A stretch of 64,000 bases of DNA, from the NCBI GenBank assembly GCA_944472155.2, contig OX235274.1:35090052-35154051 (forward strand). Direction: 5' to 3'. Of this stretch, positions 26,101 to 41,100 are shown piece by piece. Numbering within the stretch: position 1 is the stretch's first letter; the number at the start of each line of letters is the position of its first letter. The position numbers were made by a program, and so were the translations under genes. Under the pieces are notes generated by a model. The model ran no database searches, had not been told where the DNA came from, and was given only the letters and a program-made list of their open reading frames with translations. This DNA comes from Trichobilharzia szidati. Lineage: Eukaryota > Platyhelminthes > Trematoda > Strigeidida > Schistosomatidae.

Positions 26101-29100
26101 TACATTTTACAACTCATTTTAGCAAGTGTAACACAGAAGTTGATATAAGAATAGAACTTGTGCACTGTGGTAGAGTATAATTATATTGTGGGTAAAATTT
26201 ATTTTGATAAAGTCTCACAGTGTTTGTTATACAGTAAGATTATTTACTGATGACCACGTTTCGAGCATAATTTATTGTTGCCACTCATAATCATACCAAG
26301 GCATTACTCAAACAAATTTCTAACTTCGTTAATATAATTCCATTACTTTTCATCGCTTGATTTGATTGGTAGTAGAATTTTCCATATTTCCGGTATGAGT
26401 GATGAGTTATTCCTATTGGGTGTGTTGGGTGTAGACTCAATGAACCAGGCAGGATTCAGTAATCAACCTCTCTCTCCACCTACCTATATCACTTCTTAGA
26501 ATTTTAACTCTCTGCCAACCTATTGTGTGGTTGTGTGTTAATGCATGCATTGCAATTGCCGAGCTTTTTTCTAAATTTCTTATCTTCTCGGGGTCAACCA
26601 TTTTTTACATTAGCTAAATTCTTATGATGTTAATGCTCTTAATCAGTCTTTTATATGCTGTCCTTCTACTTTAACTACTTCTAATATTACCTATCATGTA
26701 GCTGAAAACTTTCATGACTTCAATACTCTCGATGTTCTAAAATGTCTTAAAATGCTCAAGCCCTTACGTAGCCTTGGCCCTGATGGTATACCTGCATATG
26801 TTCTAAAACAATGTGCAGATGCGTTGTGTTCTCCACTAACCAACATCCTAAATGCTTCTTTCTCCAAAAATATCATACCTGACGCATGAAAAGACATCAA
26901 AATTGTCCCTGCCCTAAAACTGGAAACGGCAAGAACGTAAAGTTCAGACCCATTGCCATCACTTCCCCGTTTCTAAAGCTTATGGAAAAACTAGTACTTC
27001 TTAAACTTGAACCCTCCCTTAAAAACTTCAAAGACCCCAAACAATTTGCCTATAGACAGGGTAGGAGCACTTTAGACGCTGCAGCTGTCTTACACAACAA
27101 CATTGTCTCATCATTAGATAAAGGTACCAAATACATCCGCTGCACGTTTCTCGACTTCACTTCGGCTTTCGACTTTGTACCTAGATGTCTCCTGCTAAAT
27201 GAGCTCTCTATGACAAAAATTGAGTCCTGGGTCACTAACTGGCTGCATTCCTACTTCTCTAACAGAAAGCAGTACACCGTATACAAAGGTAAATCATCCT
27301 CTGCTGCACTCACTGAAGCTGGTGTCCCGCAAAGTGCTGTACTCTCCCCACTCCTCTTTTCTTTCTTTCTTCTACATGACTTACCATCTTCAAATGACAT
27401 TAATTTTGTCAAATATGCTGACGACTTGACAGTATCTTTGTCTGTCAAATGTCAAAGTGACTGCTCTAAACTAAATGGCTTTTTATCACAAATCAGCCAG
27501 TGGTCCAAATGCCAAACAGTCAATTTCACCTTTAGGCATAAATCCGACCTAAACAAACTGGTTGGCTCTCACGAGGTGTGCAACATAGATGGCACTGAAA
27601 TAGAAACCAAGTCGGAAATTAAATACCTAGGCGTCATTCTATCTGCTGATCTCTCCTGGTCGTCTCATATCTTGGCGATTTCTAAGAAAATATTCCGTCT
27701 TACCTTCTACATCAAGAAGTTAAAACATTCTGGCATAACCCAACCCTTACTCCTACAATTCGTAAACTCTCGCATTCTGCCTATTATTCTCTACTGTTCC
27801 CCCTTAGTTTTTCCCGGGCTACTGAAGAAAGACTATAACATATTACGCAGGATGTCAAAGGTTGTCAGCAGGGTAAGCAACGTGCCACTTAGCCAGCTTG
27901 TTAATATTCTGGTCGACAGGCACATGGACTCATGTGAAAAATGGGCCAAGTCCATTTTATCTAACTCACACCACTCTCTTCACTCACAACTCTCACCTTG
28001 CATCTCATCAGGTAAAACCAGAAGCCTATATAGAAAACTATATGCTCGCACCAGCAAGTAAAAAAACTCAACCATACCCTGCTTAGCTCGTGTTCTATGC
28101 GATAAAGAAAGCGTTAGGTGTGACACCTATAATTCATTAAATAGTCAGTAGTACAACTGGACCTCGTCTTTCCAACTCACATCATTTATAGGTGCAACAT
28201 TTTCCTTCTTTCTTTTCCTTTTCTCTCTCTTCTTTTTCCGTTATGTGCTGCTTTGTTTCTTCCTCTCGCTTACGCCAGTAAATATGCTAGCATCTACTTT
28301 TCTAACACCTTCAAACACTGTTTCAGCTTTCCTTTGCTACCGACATGCCAATGTGTTGTTGTAATAATGAACTGAGATTTCCTTAATCTATGTAGAATTC
28401 TATTTATTGATAATGTACTAACTGGATGCAATACAGTAGTAAAAATGCTGAGAATTCCATTCTGTATCACAAGTACTGTTTTGGAATAAAGCAAATTATT
28501 ATTATCATTATGTTCCGACAATCTGACTACACCGACCTACTAGTTTCACCTATGTAGTTGACTTAACTCACAGTCATTGCAAGGTATTTTGTAAATTATA
28601 TTATTTTGTTTAATTGGCTCCACCGGATCTTTTAGCCCTCAGAGTTTGTCCTTGAGTGAGTTTGTAGGTCTAAATGCGACTCTAATTCCTGCTTTAAGGA
28701 GAATCCTACGTAGGGTCTCCAATGTCCTCTCCACATATGGTATAACAGTAGATGCCTTATATCCTTTCTTATTTACGTTATCATTACTAGTTTCCCCAAT
28801 ATTTTTATTTTGCTTTTGGCCTTTTCTGATCTTCCTAATGAATTTTATAGGATAGTCATTTGATACCAACGCTTCTTCCATCTGTTTTATTTCATCATTT
28901 AGGTCTTTTCTTGTACTACTTAGTGCTACTGCTCAGTTTGTTAGACACTTAACTAAGCCTGCCTTAACAGACAGATAACGGATGAGATGAATTAAAGTAT
29001 AAATATCTATTAGCAGAATGCGTTGGTTTTTTATAGATGCTAGTGTGCAGTTTACCTTCTTCTATTCGTTTCCTTTTACAATCTAATATCATAGCTAATT

Positions 29101-32100
29101 CTCCTTGTTCATTTCCCGATTCAAATCTGAATTTTACTCCCTCTGCTAGTGAGTTTATATGTGTCAAATTGTGCGAGAAATGCCTTGATATGATTATGAG
29201 TGGCAATAAACTGTGCTCGAAACGTGGTCATCAGTAAATAATGTTACTGTATAACACATTGTGTGACTTATCAAAATAAATTTTACCCATAATGGAGTGT
29301 AACAGAAGGTTATTCAGTCATAATTCTACAAAACGTATTCATTATTAATAGACGGTAAATATGAAAGTACTATGCGTAGAACTTTATTTCTCTTCACAAT
29401 GTCATATTCTTCGAAAAATTACTATCAGATAAGCTAAAGATGGAATTTTCACAACACATAAACGTAAGTCTAATAAATAAATTATGAGGCTTATCCAGAC
29501 AATTAATAATCATAACAACTTATATATCATCTTCAAGAATTTTCAAGAGTTAGTTTGTAGGCATTTGATTTGGTTCAAGTTTGATCACGGATTGATGTAA
29601 TTTAGAGAACAACTAAAAGCCAGAGAGTACTCGACAGCTGTTTCTTCCTATTTTGCGACCACCGCCAGAGTTCAAACCCAGGACCTTCCAGTCACAAGAC
29701 AAGCGCGCATCCGATTTACTAATTGGTACCCGACCCAATGGCTAACCCATGAATTCCAACTCCTATTAATCCGTAACTTCAGTACAACCACTAACCAGTG
29801 TTATTGGCGAGTATTTATCCTCACCCCAGACCAGAAGGACACCAATGGTCACGACTTCGCACTGGAACTCCAGGCACGCGAATATCAGATTAATTTTCTG
29901 GCGTTAGTTTGTAAGGATTTGATTTGCTTCAATTATGATTGTAGACTGATATCAGTTATAAAACCAATGAGAACCAGCACGAAGTACTGGGCAACCTTCT
30001 CGTCCACGCTTAGAACTCTTCATCAGTATGCACCCATGACTGTACCACCAATCCAACCCAGGACCCCTAGGTTATGAGGCCACTATGTGGATAACAGTCT
30101 CCAAGGTCAAAGCTATCTCATATAGTCTTACTGTCTATTACTTATCAATCAATAAATAATTTACTTAATAATTTAATTTAGCTAAAATAATTACAAAGCA
30201 GTTAACAAAAGATATTACAGAAATCTTACATTTTATACTATATATATACATGCATATTTTAATAAATAATAATTTACCTTGAATAAAGTTCAGGATTCGT
30301 ATATATCTTCTTGAATATTTCAATAGTACTTTGTCCACGTTTATGCGATACAACAGAAGCTGTATGTATCATTGGAGGATGTTGAACAAGCATTGCATGA
30401 TGACGTAATGACTGTTGTACACGCTAGACAAAACAATATTTGACACTAGAATATTTAGAATGAAACACAGGAGTCAGACAAGGGTGCTTATTATCACCAA
30501 TGATATTCCTAATTGTGGTGGACTGGATTATGCGTCAGACAGTGAGAAACGAGAAGACAGGGATATCCTGGACCGACGTGAAGAACCTAGAAGACCTGGA
30601 TTTCGCGCGTGGATGATTTATGTTTGATGTCACACAAAATCGAAGACTTACAAGCAAAAACCCACAAACTGGTCGAAGAAGCAGCAAAGACAGGACTCCA
30701 GGTGAACATAGACAAGACGGAGGTTATGAAAATAACCAACCAACAACGTCAACAAGAACAGCAGCAACATCCAGTGCCAATCACCATCAATGGGAGGGAT
30801 TTGAAAGACGCCACTTCATTCACTTATCTAGGGAGCATTGTCTCAACTACGGGAGGAACGGACGAAGATGTCAAATCGAGAATCGGGAAGGCGAGAAACA
30901 TATTCATCAACCTGAAACCAATCTGGAAATCTTCGTCACTCAACATCAACAACAAAATTCGGATTTTCAATACAAACGTCAGGACAGTCAGTTCTTCTAT
31001 ACGGATCAGAAACTTGGCGGGTCACCAAGAATATTTCCAACAGCTGTCTTCGTTCTATGCTGAAGTTTAGATGGCCGGAAAGAATCACCAACAAGAAACT
31101 ATGGGAACAAACAAAACAAGAACCAATCGCCCAACAAATATGCAGGAGAAATAGGAGATGGATTGGACACTCGCTTAGCTGAGGAGGCCGCTGGGTGACA
31201 TCGCGCGTCAGGCCAGTGCTCGAGTGGAACCCGAAAGGGAAGCGGCGAGTGGGACGTCGAAGGGTGATATGGGGGAGATGGTGTGAAGAGGAGTTGAAAC
31301 AGTATGGACTAACATGGATGCAGGTGAAAAGTACATCAGAAGACAGAAACAAGTGGAGACGTACAGTTGAAGCCCTATGTTCGACTAGGAACCCAAGGGA
31401 ACAATAATGATAAATAATACTCAAAGCTATGCTTATCTGTGATAATAATTTTTGATTCCAGCTTCATTAAGACTTAACAGTAAGTAAGAATAGATGCTGT
31501 CTTATGTGACTTCATAGCATTTGATTTTGAATTGGCTTCAAAGTGGTTACGTCATCATTTCAGTTGGTTGAAATACTGCTGACGTTCTTATTGGAAGTGT
31601 ATATTTCCAATGGTTGCTTATTACGCAACGATAAGTTTTAATTTTCTTCGAAATATTATGAATATGTAGGCAACCATTACCAATATAATGAGGATATATC
31701 AATCTATTTCACAATTCACGAACTTTTCATAGACACTGGCAATATCATTCAGGTTGTGTTAGATCAGGAGGAGACATATTGAGTCAGTTTTCCCAATGTG
31801 ATGCATAAATCAGACATTTAACTATAATTAAATTAAACGTCACATCGTTGGATTTTAATATATGTGTAAAACTTGAGCACTGTGGTAGTAAGTAATTCCA
31901 TATTAGTTTGTTTATTAGATATATCACACATTGAAACAGTGTTATTTACTGGATGACACAGTTTCGAACACAATTCATTATTGTTCATAATCATATCACC
32001 ATTTATAATCACACGACTTCGAAACTTGAGTTTTATAGTTTTATTTGTTCCTTCCTATTTGTCGTCGTAGGTGTGGTAGTAGAATTTTCCAGATAACCAC

Positions 32101-35100
32101 CTGGACAGGTGTTGAATCATTCCTATTACACGTGTCTGCAGATAATTCGATAAACAAAGCTTCAATTGTCAATCTCTCCCTTCATACACCCTGTGATATT
32201 AGATTTTAAAACTGTCATCTTATCCCACCCATCCTATTGAATGGTTGTGTGTAATTGCATATAGTGAGTGGTATAACTGAACTATTCTCCAGGTTTTTTT
32301 TATCTTATTCGGGTCAGTTAATCTAGATTTTGCTAGGTTTTTATGCTCCTCTAGTTTGACTGCCCCTGTTTTACTACTTTAACCTATGTATTTGACCTGA
32401 CAATCATTGCAGGGTATTAGATAAACTAAATTGTTTTGTTTTTCATTTTCATTGGTACCTTTTAATTAGTCAAAACATAATGTTTTATGTCTTTAACTAG
32501 TAATCTATAGCTCATATGAAATTTTATTATAATTCCCTTGGGTTCCAAGTGGAATATACGGCTTCAACAAAACGTCTCAATTTCAGTCCTGCTTAGCTAT
32601 CTCCTTGATTCTCCATAAGCCTTAATCTCATCTTCACACTATCTCTTCTATGTCATCCTTGGACACAAGCACGACTGGTAGTTCCCGATTCGTGTTCCAC
32701 TTGAGCGATAGCAAGCAATGCCACCCGACGGTCTCCTCAGCAGAATAGTTGTTGAGCACTAGGTTCTTGACTGATCCATCTCCAGAGTGATATCCTGGTA
32801 TCCATAAAAAGACGTGAACATTGTTTGGCAGATCACTTTTTCCTTCTCTGTGATTGTTAGACATAGACGTCGAAAGAGAAAGATATGAAGAGGCTAACTA
32901 CCACTGATCACAGGTGTTTACGTTCTATCTTTCATATTAAGTAGTATAATATAGTGAGAAACAATTAGGTAGGGCATATATTGCTGGGTAAGGAGAGAAA
33001 ACCAATCAATGAGGTTGTGAAACTGTATCGGCTGAAATGGCTATAACATTTGTTATGCATGTCGATCCATCACTGTCTTCGTTGAGCAATGTTAGTTGAT
33101 ATAGGATTAAGTTGGAAAAGAGTTAAGGGTGGTTAACTTGAAACATTACATCAGTCCAGGAGTGTTTGAATGTTTCTTTGAGCTACTTTAGGAGGTGTTT
33201 ACTGCCTGGCTGAAGTCCTCAAGATGGTAAGAACAAATGGCTGGAGACACTCGATTACATGGCTTAAAATCGTTTTCAGTGGCGCAGATGTATTCACTCT
33301 TTATGAACTTCCAGTGTCCATAGTTTCAAACGCTAAAGTTTTATCCACTAAGCCACTGGGTTTGAGACTCGGTGGGAACATCATCATCACTCACTGCCGA
33401 ATGCAGGTACATCCAACTGACAAGTCCTAAATGGAACGAAATGCCCATGCTAAATTCCACTGCTAGTCACCATCTACCAATTGACTTCTAATTACATGCC
33501 CAGATATCATCGAAGCATCTGTACAAGAAGCCGACATGTCAACCTGAAACCGAGCACTTCGGCTCAATCAATCGACGGGAAAATCTAAAATTGAATTAAA
33601 TAATTATTCTTTCCCCCAATATATTTCCTTATATGACAGTTTCTTTGCAGTTTTCTTCTACCTTTATGGTAATCTGGACAACTTCTCTTTTCTGTAGAGT
33701 TTTACGTTGAACATTCAGTTTACTAAAGTTCCATTTGATGTTAGTTTGTGAACAAGTTCTCAGAAATTCTCACAAATTAAGTGTGATACTTAATTTTTAT
33801 GTTTGCCAAACAATGATTTTCTGCTGATTTTCTCAAATTTTACTTCTCTAAAGCTGTTAACAAGCGCTAGTTAGTTGCTTGTATTTTACCCAAGAGTTTA
33901 TCTGTTCTAGATTAGCTTTTAACACGGCTCCTATTTGTCTAACGGCACTAACACTCAAGAAGATGAGCATGACGTTAGTTATGTCTTCTTCAGTGAAACT
34001 AATCTTTGTGGAAGCACAGGTGTTCAGTAATTAACTGAAAATCTAAATGGGTCAGAAACTTGTCCCGTACGTCACGAAACGTATTTCCAACAGCTAACTC
34101 CAAACTTTTATCAATAGGTGCTCACTTCACTGTCTCCATACTGAAGATCAGATAGCCGACTAGCCAGAAAGAATTACCGACAAGAAACTCTGGGAACAGG
34201 CCAAACAAGAACTTATTTCTCAACAATTATTCTGAGGAAAATGGAGATGGATAGGACACTGAGGAGACCGTCAGGTAATATTGCTTACCAGGCCATCGTT
34301 CTAGTGGAAGTTTAATAGAAACAACGAGTTCGGCGTGAGTTCGAGGGTGACATGAAAGTTGTCGTGTGAGAACGAGACGAAAGCTAGTGGGAAATCGTTG
34401 GGCTAGCTGAAGAAGAATTCAGAGAATAGGACAAAGTGGAGATAGACTATTGAAGCCCTATGTGCTACTAGGAACTCAAGGGAACAATAATAATAATCAC
34501 AATATACATTTTATAAATGACTTCATCTCACTTGGTTTAACCACTAACAGTGATCGCCCAGGAGATCAGGAATATCGAAGGAGTAACATAAAGGTTTTGA
34601 AGGAAACAGTTACATATAAGGAGCAACTTAATTAAGAATAATTTCACGAATCCGAAATCTTTTTTTAACAGATTCTACATTACAGACCTGATAGATAAAA
34701 ATTTGTCAATCTTTAAAACTTAAAACATTGTTTTGGTTTCAGAAAGACATATTGTCTCGCAACTAATACTGTATTGAGAGTTAAATATCAGGACTCGAAA
34801 CCAGTGGTCATTACTTGATACCATGCTACATTCTTACTTTACTTTTAACAATTATAAATAGTTTATTAAATCGTAACAGAGTTTTTAATGTATATATCGC
34901 CACAGATTACTTACTTCAGCTGATCTTATCTGTAAAAAATTTGATGCAGCTAACAAAAGATCATCTATCGTTGTACTACATCTTAACTCCATTATCATTC
35001 TTACTAAATATTCATCTCGTCTTGGTTTCAACTTTACAAATGGTAACCAGTTACTTGTTTTCTTTACAGCATGCACCCATGTATCTAAGCCCCAACGTTC

Positions 35101-38100
35101 ACTGACAGTCTGCAAATAAGATTAATAATAGTAATAATAATAATAATCAAATGAACAGTTTATAAAATTTTATCGAACTAGCAAAATGTAAGTAAGACAA
35201 GCTGGCTGCCTATTATCACCGACGATGATATTCTTAATTGTAGTGGACTGGATTATGCGTCAGACTGTTGGGAGCGAGGAGTCAGGAATACGCTGGATGA
35301 CCGATAAGAAGACTCTAGAAGATCTGGATTTCGCCTGTGGATGATTTATGTCTAATGTCACACAAAATCGAGGAATTGCAAGCGAAAACCAATAAACTGG
35401 CTGAAGAGACTGGCAGCGAAAACAGGACTGCAGATGAACACAGAGAAGACGGAGGTGATGAAGATAACCAACCGACCACTAACAACAACAACCAGAACCA
35501 ATCACCATTAACGGGAGAAATTTAACAGAGGTTTGCCTAAATCACTTATCTGGCCACGAAACATCGTTTCAACTACAGGCACTCGGAACGGACGAAGATT
35601 TCAAATCCAGTCAGAATCGGAAAGGCAAGATACGCCTTCATCAAGCTGAAACCAATTTGGAAATCTTCCACACTCAACATAAGGAACAAGATTCGCATTT
35701 TCAACGGCAATGTTAAGTCGGTTCTTTTATACTGGTCAGAAACTTGAACTGCAGGTCACGAAAAGTATTTCCAACACGTTTCAGACTTTGGTGTGGTTGT
35801 GTTCTCTGAGCTGGATAGGTAATTTGCGAAGCTTTCATCACCCTACTAGGCGACATCTTCAGCGCATACTTCAATTTGAAGTCAGACTTTTATCAACAGC
35901 CGCCTTCGCTCCATACTGAAGATCAGACTGCAGGCTGGGAAGAATAAGCAACAAGTAACTATGACTGGAAACAAACCAACCAAGAGCCGATCGCTCAATA
36001 AAAATGCAGGAGAAAGTGGACATGGATTGGGCATACATTGAGGAGGCCACAGAATGACATTGCACGCAAGGCAGTGCCTCGAGTGGACCGTCCTAGGGTG
36101 ATCGTGTAGGGAAAAGATGAGAGAGTTTGGTCAATCGTGGACCCAGCTGAAGAGGACGGCAGAAAACAGAACAAAGCGGAGATGGGTTGTTGAAGCCCTA
36201 TGTTCCACTCGAAACGCAAAGGAATAATAATATAATAATAATAGCAAAATGTAAATATTTAATAAATACTTGTTAACGAAAATAGGTCAGTAGTGTTCTT
36301 CTTTGTCTGTTATTATTGATGTAAAACTCATGTGACACTATAGGTATGTTCACTTGCGAAGGTTTTGCCGAATGGTAACCAGTTTCCGTGTTTAGTTCTG
36401 ATAGTGTCAATCAAAAAAGAACAAAACGCCTTTTCAGTGTACACTGCAGTCAGTTAGCTAATACCATGTACAGCATTGATATTCACAGTAATATACTTTA
36501 TTAGCTGCTATATTTTGAAAAGGATCAACTGAAAGACAAACTGGAACTGTTTATTGCGCTCATCAGTAGGATATATCTGTTTTGTTCACACGCCTGGTAT
36601 AATCTACTGCCACTCCCGGTATACATCATACTGTTACATTTATATATATGGGTCAGCGCTTCACCTTAACTGAACCACCACGGGGTAGGCTTCCAACTTT
36701 TCTTCATCCTTCAAGAAAAATTTGACCAGATAGTTACCCTCTCGGAAGTCAGACTGTATATTTGTCCTGAAACCACAGTGTCTTAATCATACTGATGAGA
36801 CGTCCTAGAGGAAGCTGTCTTCACTTGCACTGTGTATTCAAGCATCACCGAACCAAAATGCCATCAGCAGCGTGTTAGCTCAATAGTAACCGAAAGGCAA
36901 CCAGCAATGAAACTCTAGATAATAAGCATCAGAAAAACGGATCCTCAAAAAGCCTTCCATTGATGTGGGTATGGCGCGCTACAAAAATTATACTCAAGTA
37001 TTGGTTTTCTTTAGGGACCTTGTTTGATTGGTTGGAGGATTTCATCATGAGCTGACATCAGTTAGAAAACCATTGGAAAGCCTGCAGGGAGTACTGGATA
37101 GCTGTTTCATCCCAGTAGTTTGGGACTATTCATCAGTACGCACACACACTGCGGGGTTCGAACTTAGGACCGTCTGGTTACAAGGCAAGCTAGCCCGTAG
37201 ACCATTAAGCCACTGGGACCCGATCCAATGGCCAGCCCGTAAATTCTAACTTCTGCCAATTCATGACATAGCGCGACTACTTCTCAATGTCTTCTTCAAT
37301 GAGTTACTGCCTCACCTTCTGAAGAGTCTCAGACTAGTGGGACGAAACAGATGTCAAGTACATCCAGCTTGTTTATCAATGATTCTCTAACTGATGTCAG
37401 CTCATGATGAAATCCTTCAACCAAAATTATACTACATGTCTGGGATTTTCAAGGGCTGAGAAAAGCTTCTAAACACCATAAGAAGGTTGGTGCTTAACAG
37501 AGGCTATCCCTTATCTCCTGATTCTATGGTATGGATGCATTCCTAACAAAGGAAATAGAATTCTTCTCAGAACTCTTGCCAACGTCTCCAAGGTGGCTTT
37601 TCGGCTCCCATCATCCAGTCATTAGTACTTTATCACTGTATGTTATATCAAATAAACTTATCTCATATGGAATTAGATTCTGTCATAATGCCCAAGTTCT
37701 ATACTTACGATAATATCCATTTTCGTATAATTAATTCTCCGCTTTACTTAATTCATCATCTAGAGTATTCACTGTACAGATTTTCCTATCTCCAGACTAC
37801 TGATAAAAGGATCACTATTGGAATACTTGAATTACCGATACCTTCAGAGTATTCTTTAACGCTAAAAGAGGTCAAGGCGTCCGTAAAGTTTAATCTTTCG
37901 TCCTATGAAGAAAATGTTTCCACTCACTCTATCCAATCATGTTTGGAATTAAATTCTTATTCAAATTTTCCTCAGGAATCAGTATGAAGTCAATAAATAA
38001 GGCTGAATACAATCACACTGATTCAACTTGTGGTGAGAGCTGGCTGCTAGCCAAAGTTGGTAGACAGTAATTGACGTCAATGTTTATATCCCCAATATTG

Positions 38101-41100
38101 GTGGTGAGGAAATGAAAACAAAGGCTTTGCGTAGGCGGATACAGTTAGCATATGGATGATCTGACACAGCCACAAAGAGATGCAAGGTTAACTTTCTGTG
38201 AGAAACAACCAATCAAAAGACTGTATTTTCTACTAACAATAATCTACAATAATGTACATTAAAATCTATAAATATGTGTTGACTTTCCTTAATAAACGAT
38301 CTGTTGCCTGGCCCTTGTCTTCTGTTGTTACAAACTGAGTACAGATCATTTGAGCTTTAATACATTTTTAAATCTAACTACTTTTGTGGAGACAGTTACA
38401 TAGGTAGAATAAGCCTACAGTCTTTGTCGTTAGCATTGTTCAACATAGTAAAGAGGGGAATTAAGATCAGATTATTCTATGTAACTCAAAACATTATCAG
38501 TTTTGAGAAACTAAAGGCCAGATTAGATCAGATTATCTACAATGAGAAATTTGACTGTCTTAACACCGTCGAACATTACACAGGAGTTCATCAGTACAGG
38601 TTATCACATTACAATAAAGATATGGAGATGAGTGTAAACATGCTGTATTGTCTGATTTCCCACAAACTGGAAGGTATGCAAACGAAACGCAACAAGTTGA
38701 CGGAAGAAGCATCAAAGATAGGACATCAAGTGAACATAGAGAAAACAGAGGTGATAAAGATTCCTGGGCAACACCACCGACAGCAACAACAACAGACAAC
38801 AATCAGCATAAATGGAAGGAACCTGAAAGAAACTACCTCCTTTACGTACTTGGGAAGCATCGTTTCAACTACAGGCGGAATTGACGAGGATATCAAAGCA
38901 AGAATCGGAAAAGCAAGACAAGCTTTCACTACTCTCAAGTCTGTGTGGAGGTCAACAGCACTCAGCATCAAAAATAAGATCCGGATTTTCAACTCCAATG
39001 TGAAGTCAGTCAGTGCTACTATACGGATCAGAGACTTGCACTGCGCATCATAAAGAGCATCGCAAACAAACTGCAGACCTTCATTAACAGTTGTCTTCGC
39101 TCAATACTACTCAAGATCAGAAAAGATCAGCAACAGAGATCTCTGGCAATGAGCGAACCAACTAGGAACCGATTGTGAAACAAATAGGCAGGAAGAAATG
39201 CAGTTGGTGGATTGGCCATACTCTGAGGAAACCATCAAGTGACATCACTAGACAAGCCATCGCTCGAGTGGAAACCGAAAGGGAAGCTGCGAGCTGGTCA
39301 TCAGTGCAAGGGTGACTTGGAGGAGGTCATGTGAAGAGGAGATGAAAGCGTGTGGGCAGACTTGGAGCCAGATGAAAACGTTGGTAGAGAACGGAACTCA
39401 ATGGAGACGCACGGCTGAAGCCTTATGTTCCTCTAGGAATTAAAGGAAATAATAATAATAATGCTTCATTGAATGAAGATATACGGGAGGTCGAAAAGTT
39501 AGCTAAATATTTAATGAGGATTTTCAAGAATAACAATGGAATGAAAACGTCTACATCAATGGAACGAATTGCAATTGAACATGATGAAACCTAAATTCGA
39601 ATATTGAAAAAATCATAAACTATTACAACCCAGGCAAATATACTCAAATTATTTTTTTATTCCTTTACGTTACCAGTGGAACATAGGGCTTCAAGCTTGA
39701 GGCTTGAAGTTTCTATAGCAGTGGTAGTTATTTTTACAGGATGGGGTTTCTAGCCTCATGCCCAACCTTCCCTCTTTATCAGTCTTATTACTGGCTTAGC
39801 GAGGTAAAGGAGTGCGTCGGTCGAGGCTCGAACCCAGGACCACCTGCATGGTCGGCGAGCATTCTACCGCTGTGCCACCAACGCAGTCAACTTATTACCA
39901 TTAATTTATTATTAAGAAGACAGTTGCAGCGAAGAAAATTTTCTTTTCGACGAAGTCATCAACTAGGCTGTACATTCGTGCATTTATAACAAATGGATGG
40001 GAAAGTTACAGAATAATTTCCGGTTAAGGGTTGAATTCAGGACATTCAGCGCCATTCCAAAAATCCTTCAAAATAATAAACAAGATTCGATCAAACCTAT
40101 CAAAGGGAGTGAAATTAAGACATCTGGGCATAGATGAGGCAATAGCTATCCAAAAGCTCAAACCCACGCTTTGTATCCAAAAGAAATACGTCCAACCCCT
40201 GTTCCTACCATGGCCATCATAAACAGGTAATTCTTTTAGTAATGCCCATCCCATTGCCTTTCTTATCCAAACTTCCTGTTTATTTTGTCATTTTACTATT
40301 TCTACATATTTAATCCCTGATTGCATAAACAATTATTCATCACATTAGTTATGATCCCACTAGATTTTTTATCCAAATATCCTGTCTAATTTTGTTATTT
40401 CTACATTTCTAACCCCCAATTGCACAATCAATGTCAATCTTCTCAGTAATTATGATGCTACTTTGTTTGAGTTTTATCCGTCCCCCTGTTTATTATAGCA
40501 TTTTAATTCCTAATTGTAATTTTATTAATTTGCCCCTTGACTGGAAATTATTCTGGAACTTTCCCATCCATTTGTTATAAATGCACGAATGTACAGCTGT
40601 CTAGTTGATGACTTCGTCGAAAAGAAAATTTTCTTCGCTACAACTGTCTTCAATAATTTATTCTGAAAATGTTAATATTCACTTAAAATTTCTTAATTTA
40701 TTCTTTTTCCCCTGAAACAACCGATAGTTTATTCAATGAAACGAAGACCTTAACAAATTCACTGACGAAAAAAAAAAAACTTTTAAGGGTATGCTGTGCA
40801 TGAAAGTTACTGAGAGAAAATTAGTATATACAAAAATCAATAAGTGAGATATTTCACTCTACCTTTGAATGATCATATGTTCGAAAGTTGAGCATTTCAT
40901 CTTGACGATTAAAAATATGCCGAAATCTTCGATTAATTACAGAGAATAACTCCATTTCATCTGCTGATGAACGCATTGCACTGACATTCTAAAAAGTTAA
41001 TAATAACAATGTAATAAAAGTTACTTAAATATGATATTGTAAGTTAATACATTAACCTTCAATATATATATATACTTTTATCTTAAAGTTATAGAAAGTA

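Noticed and set aside
37640..37987. 115-codon open frame on the plus strand
   Set aside because: AT-rich, no motif and no conserved feel; no splice sites in phase with the main gene.
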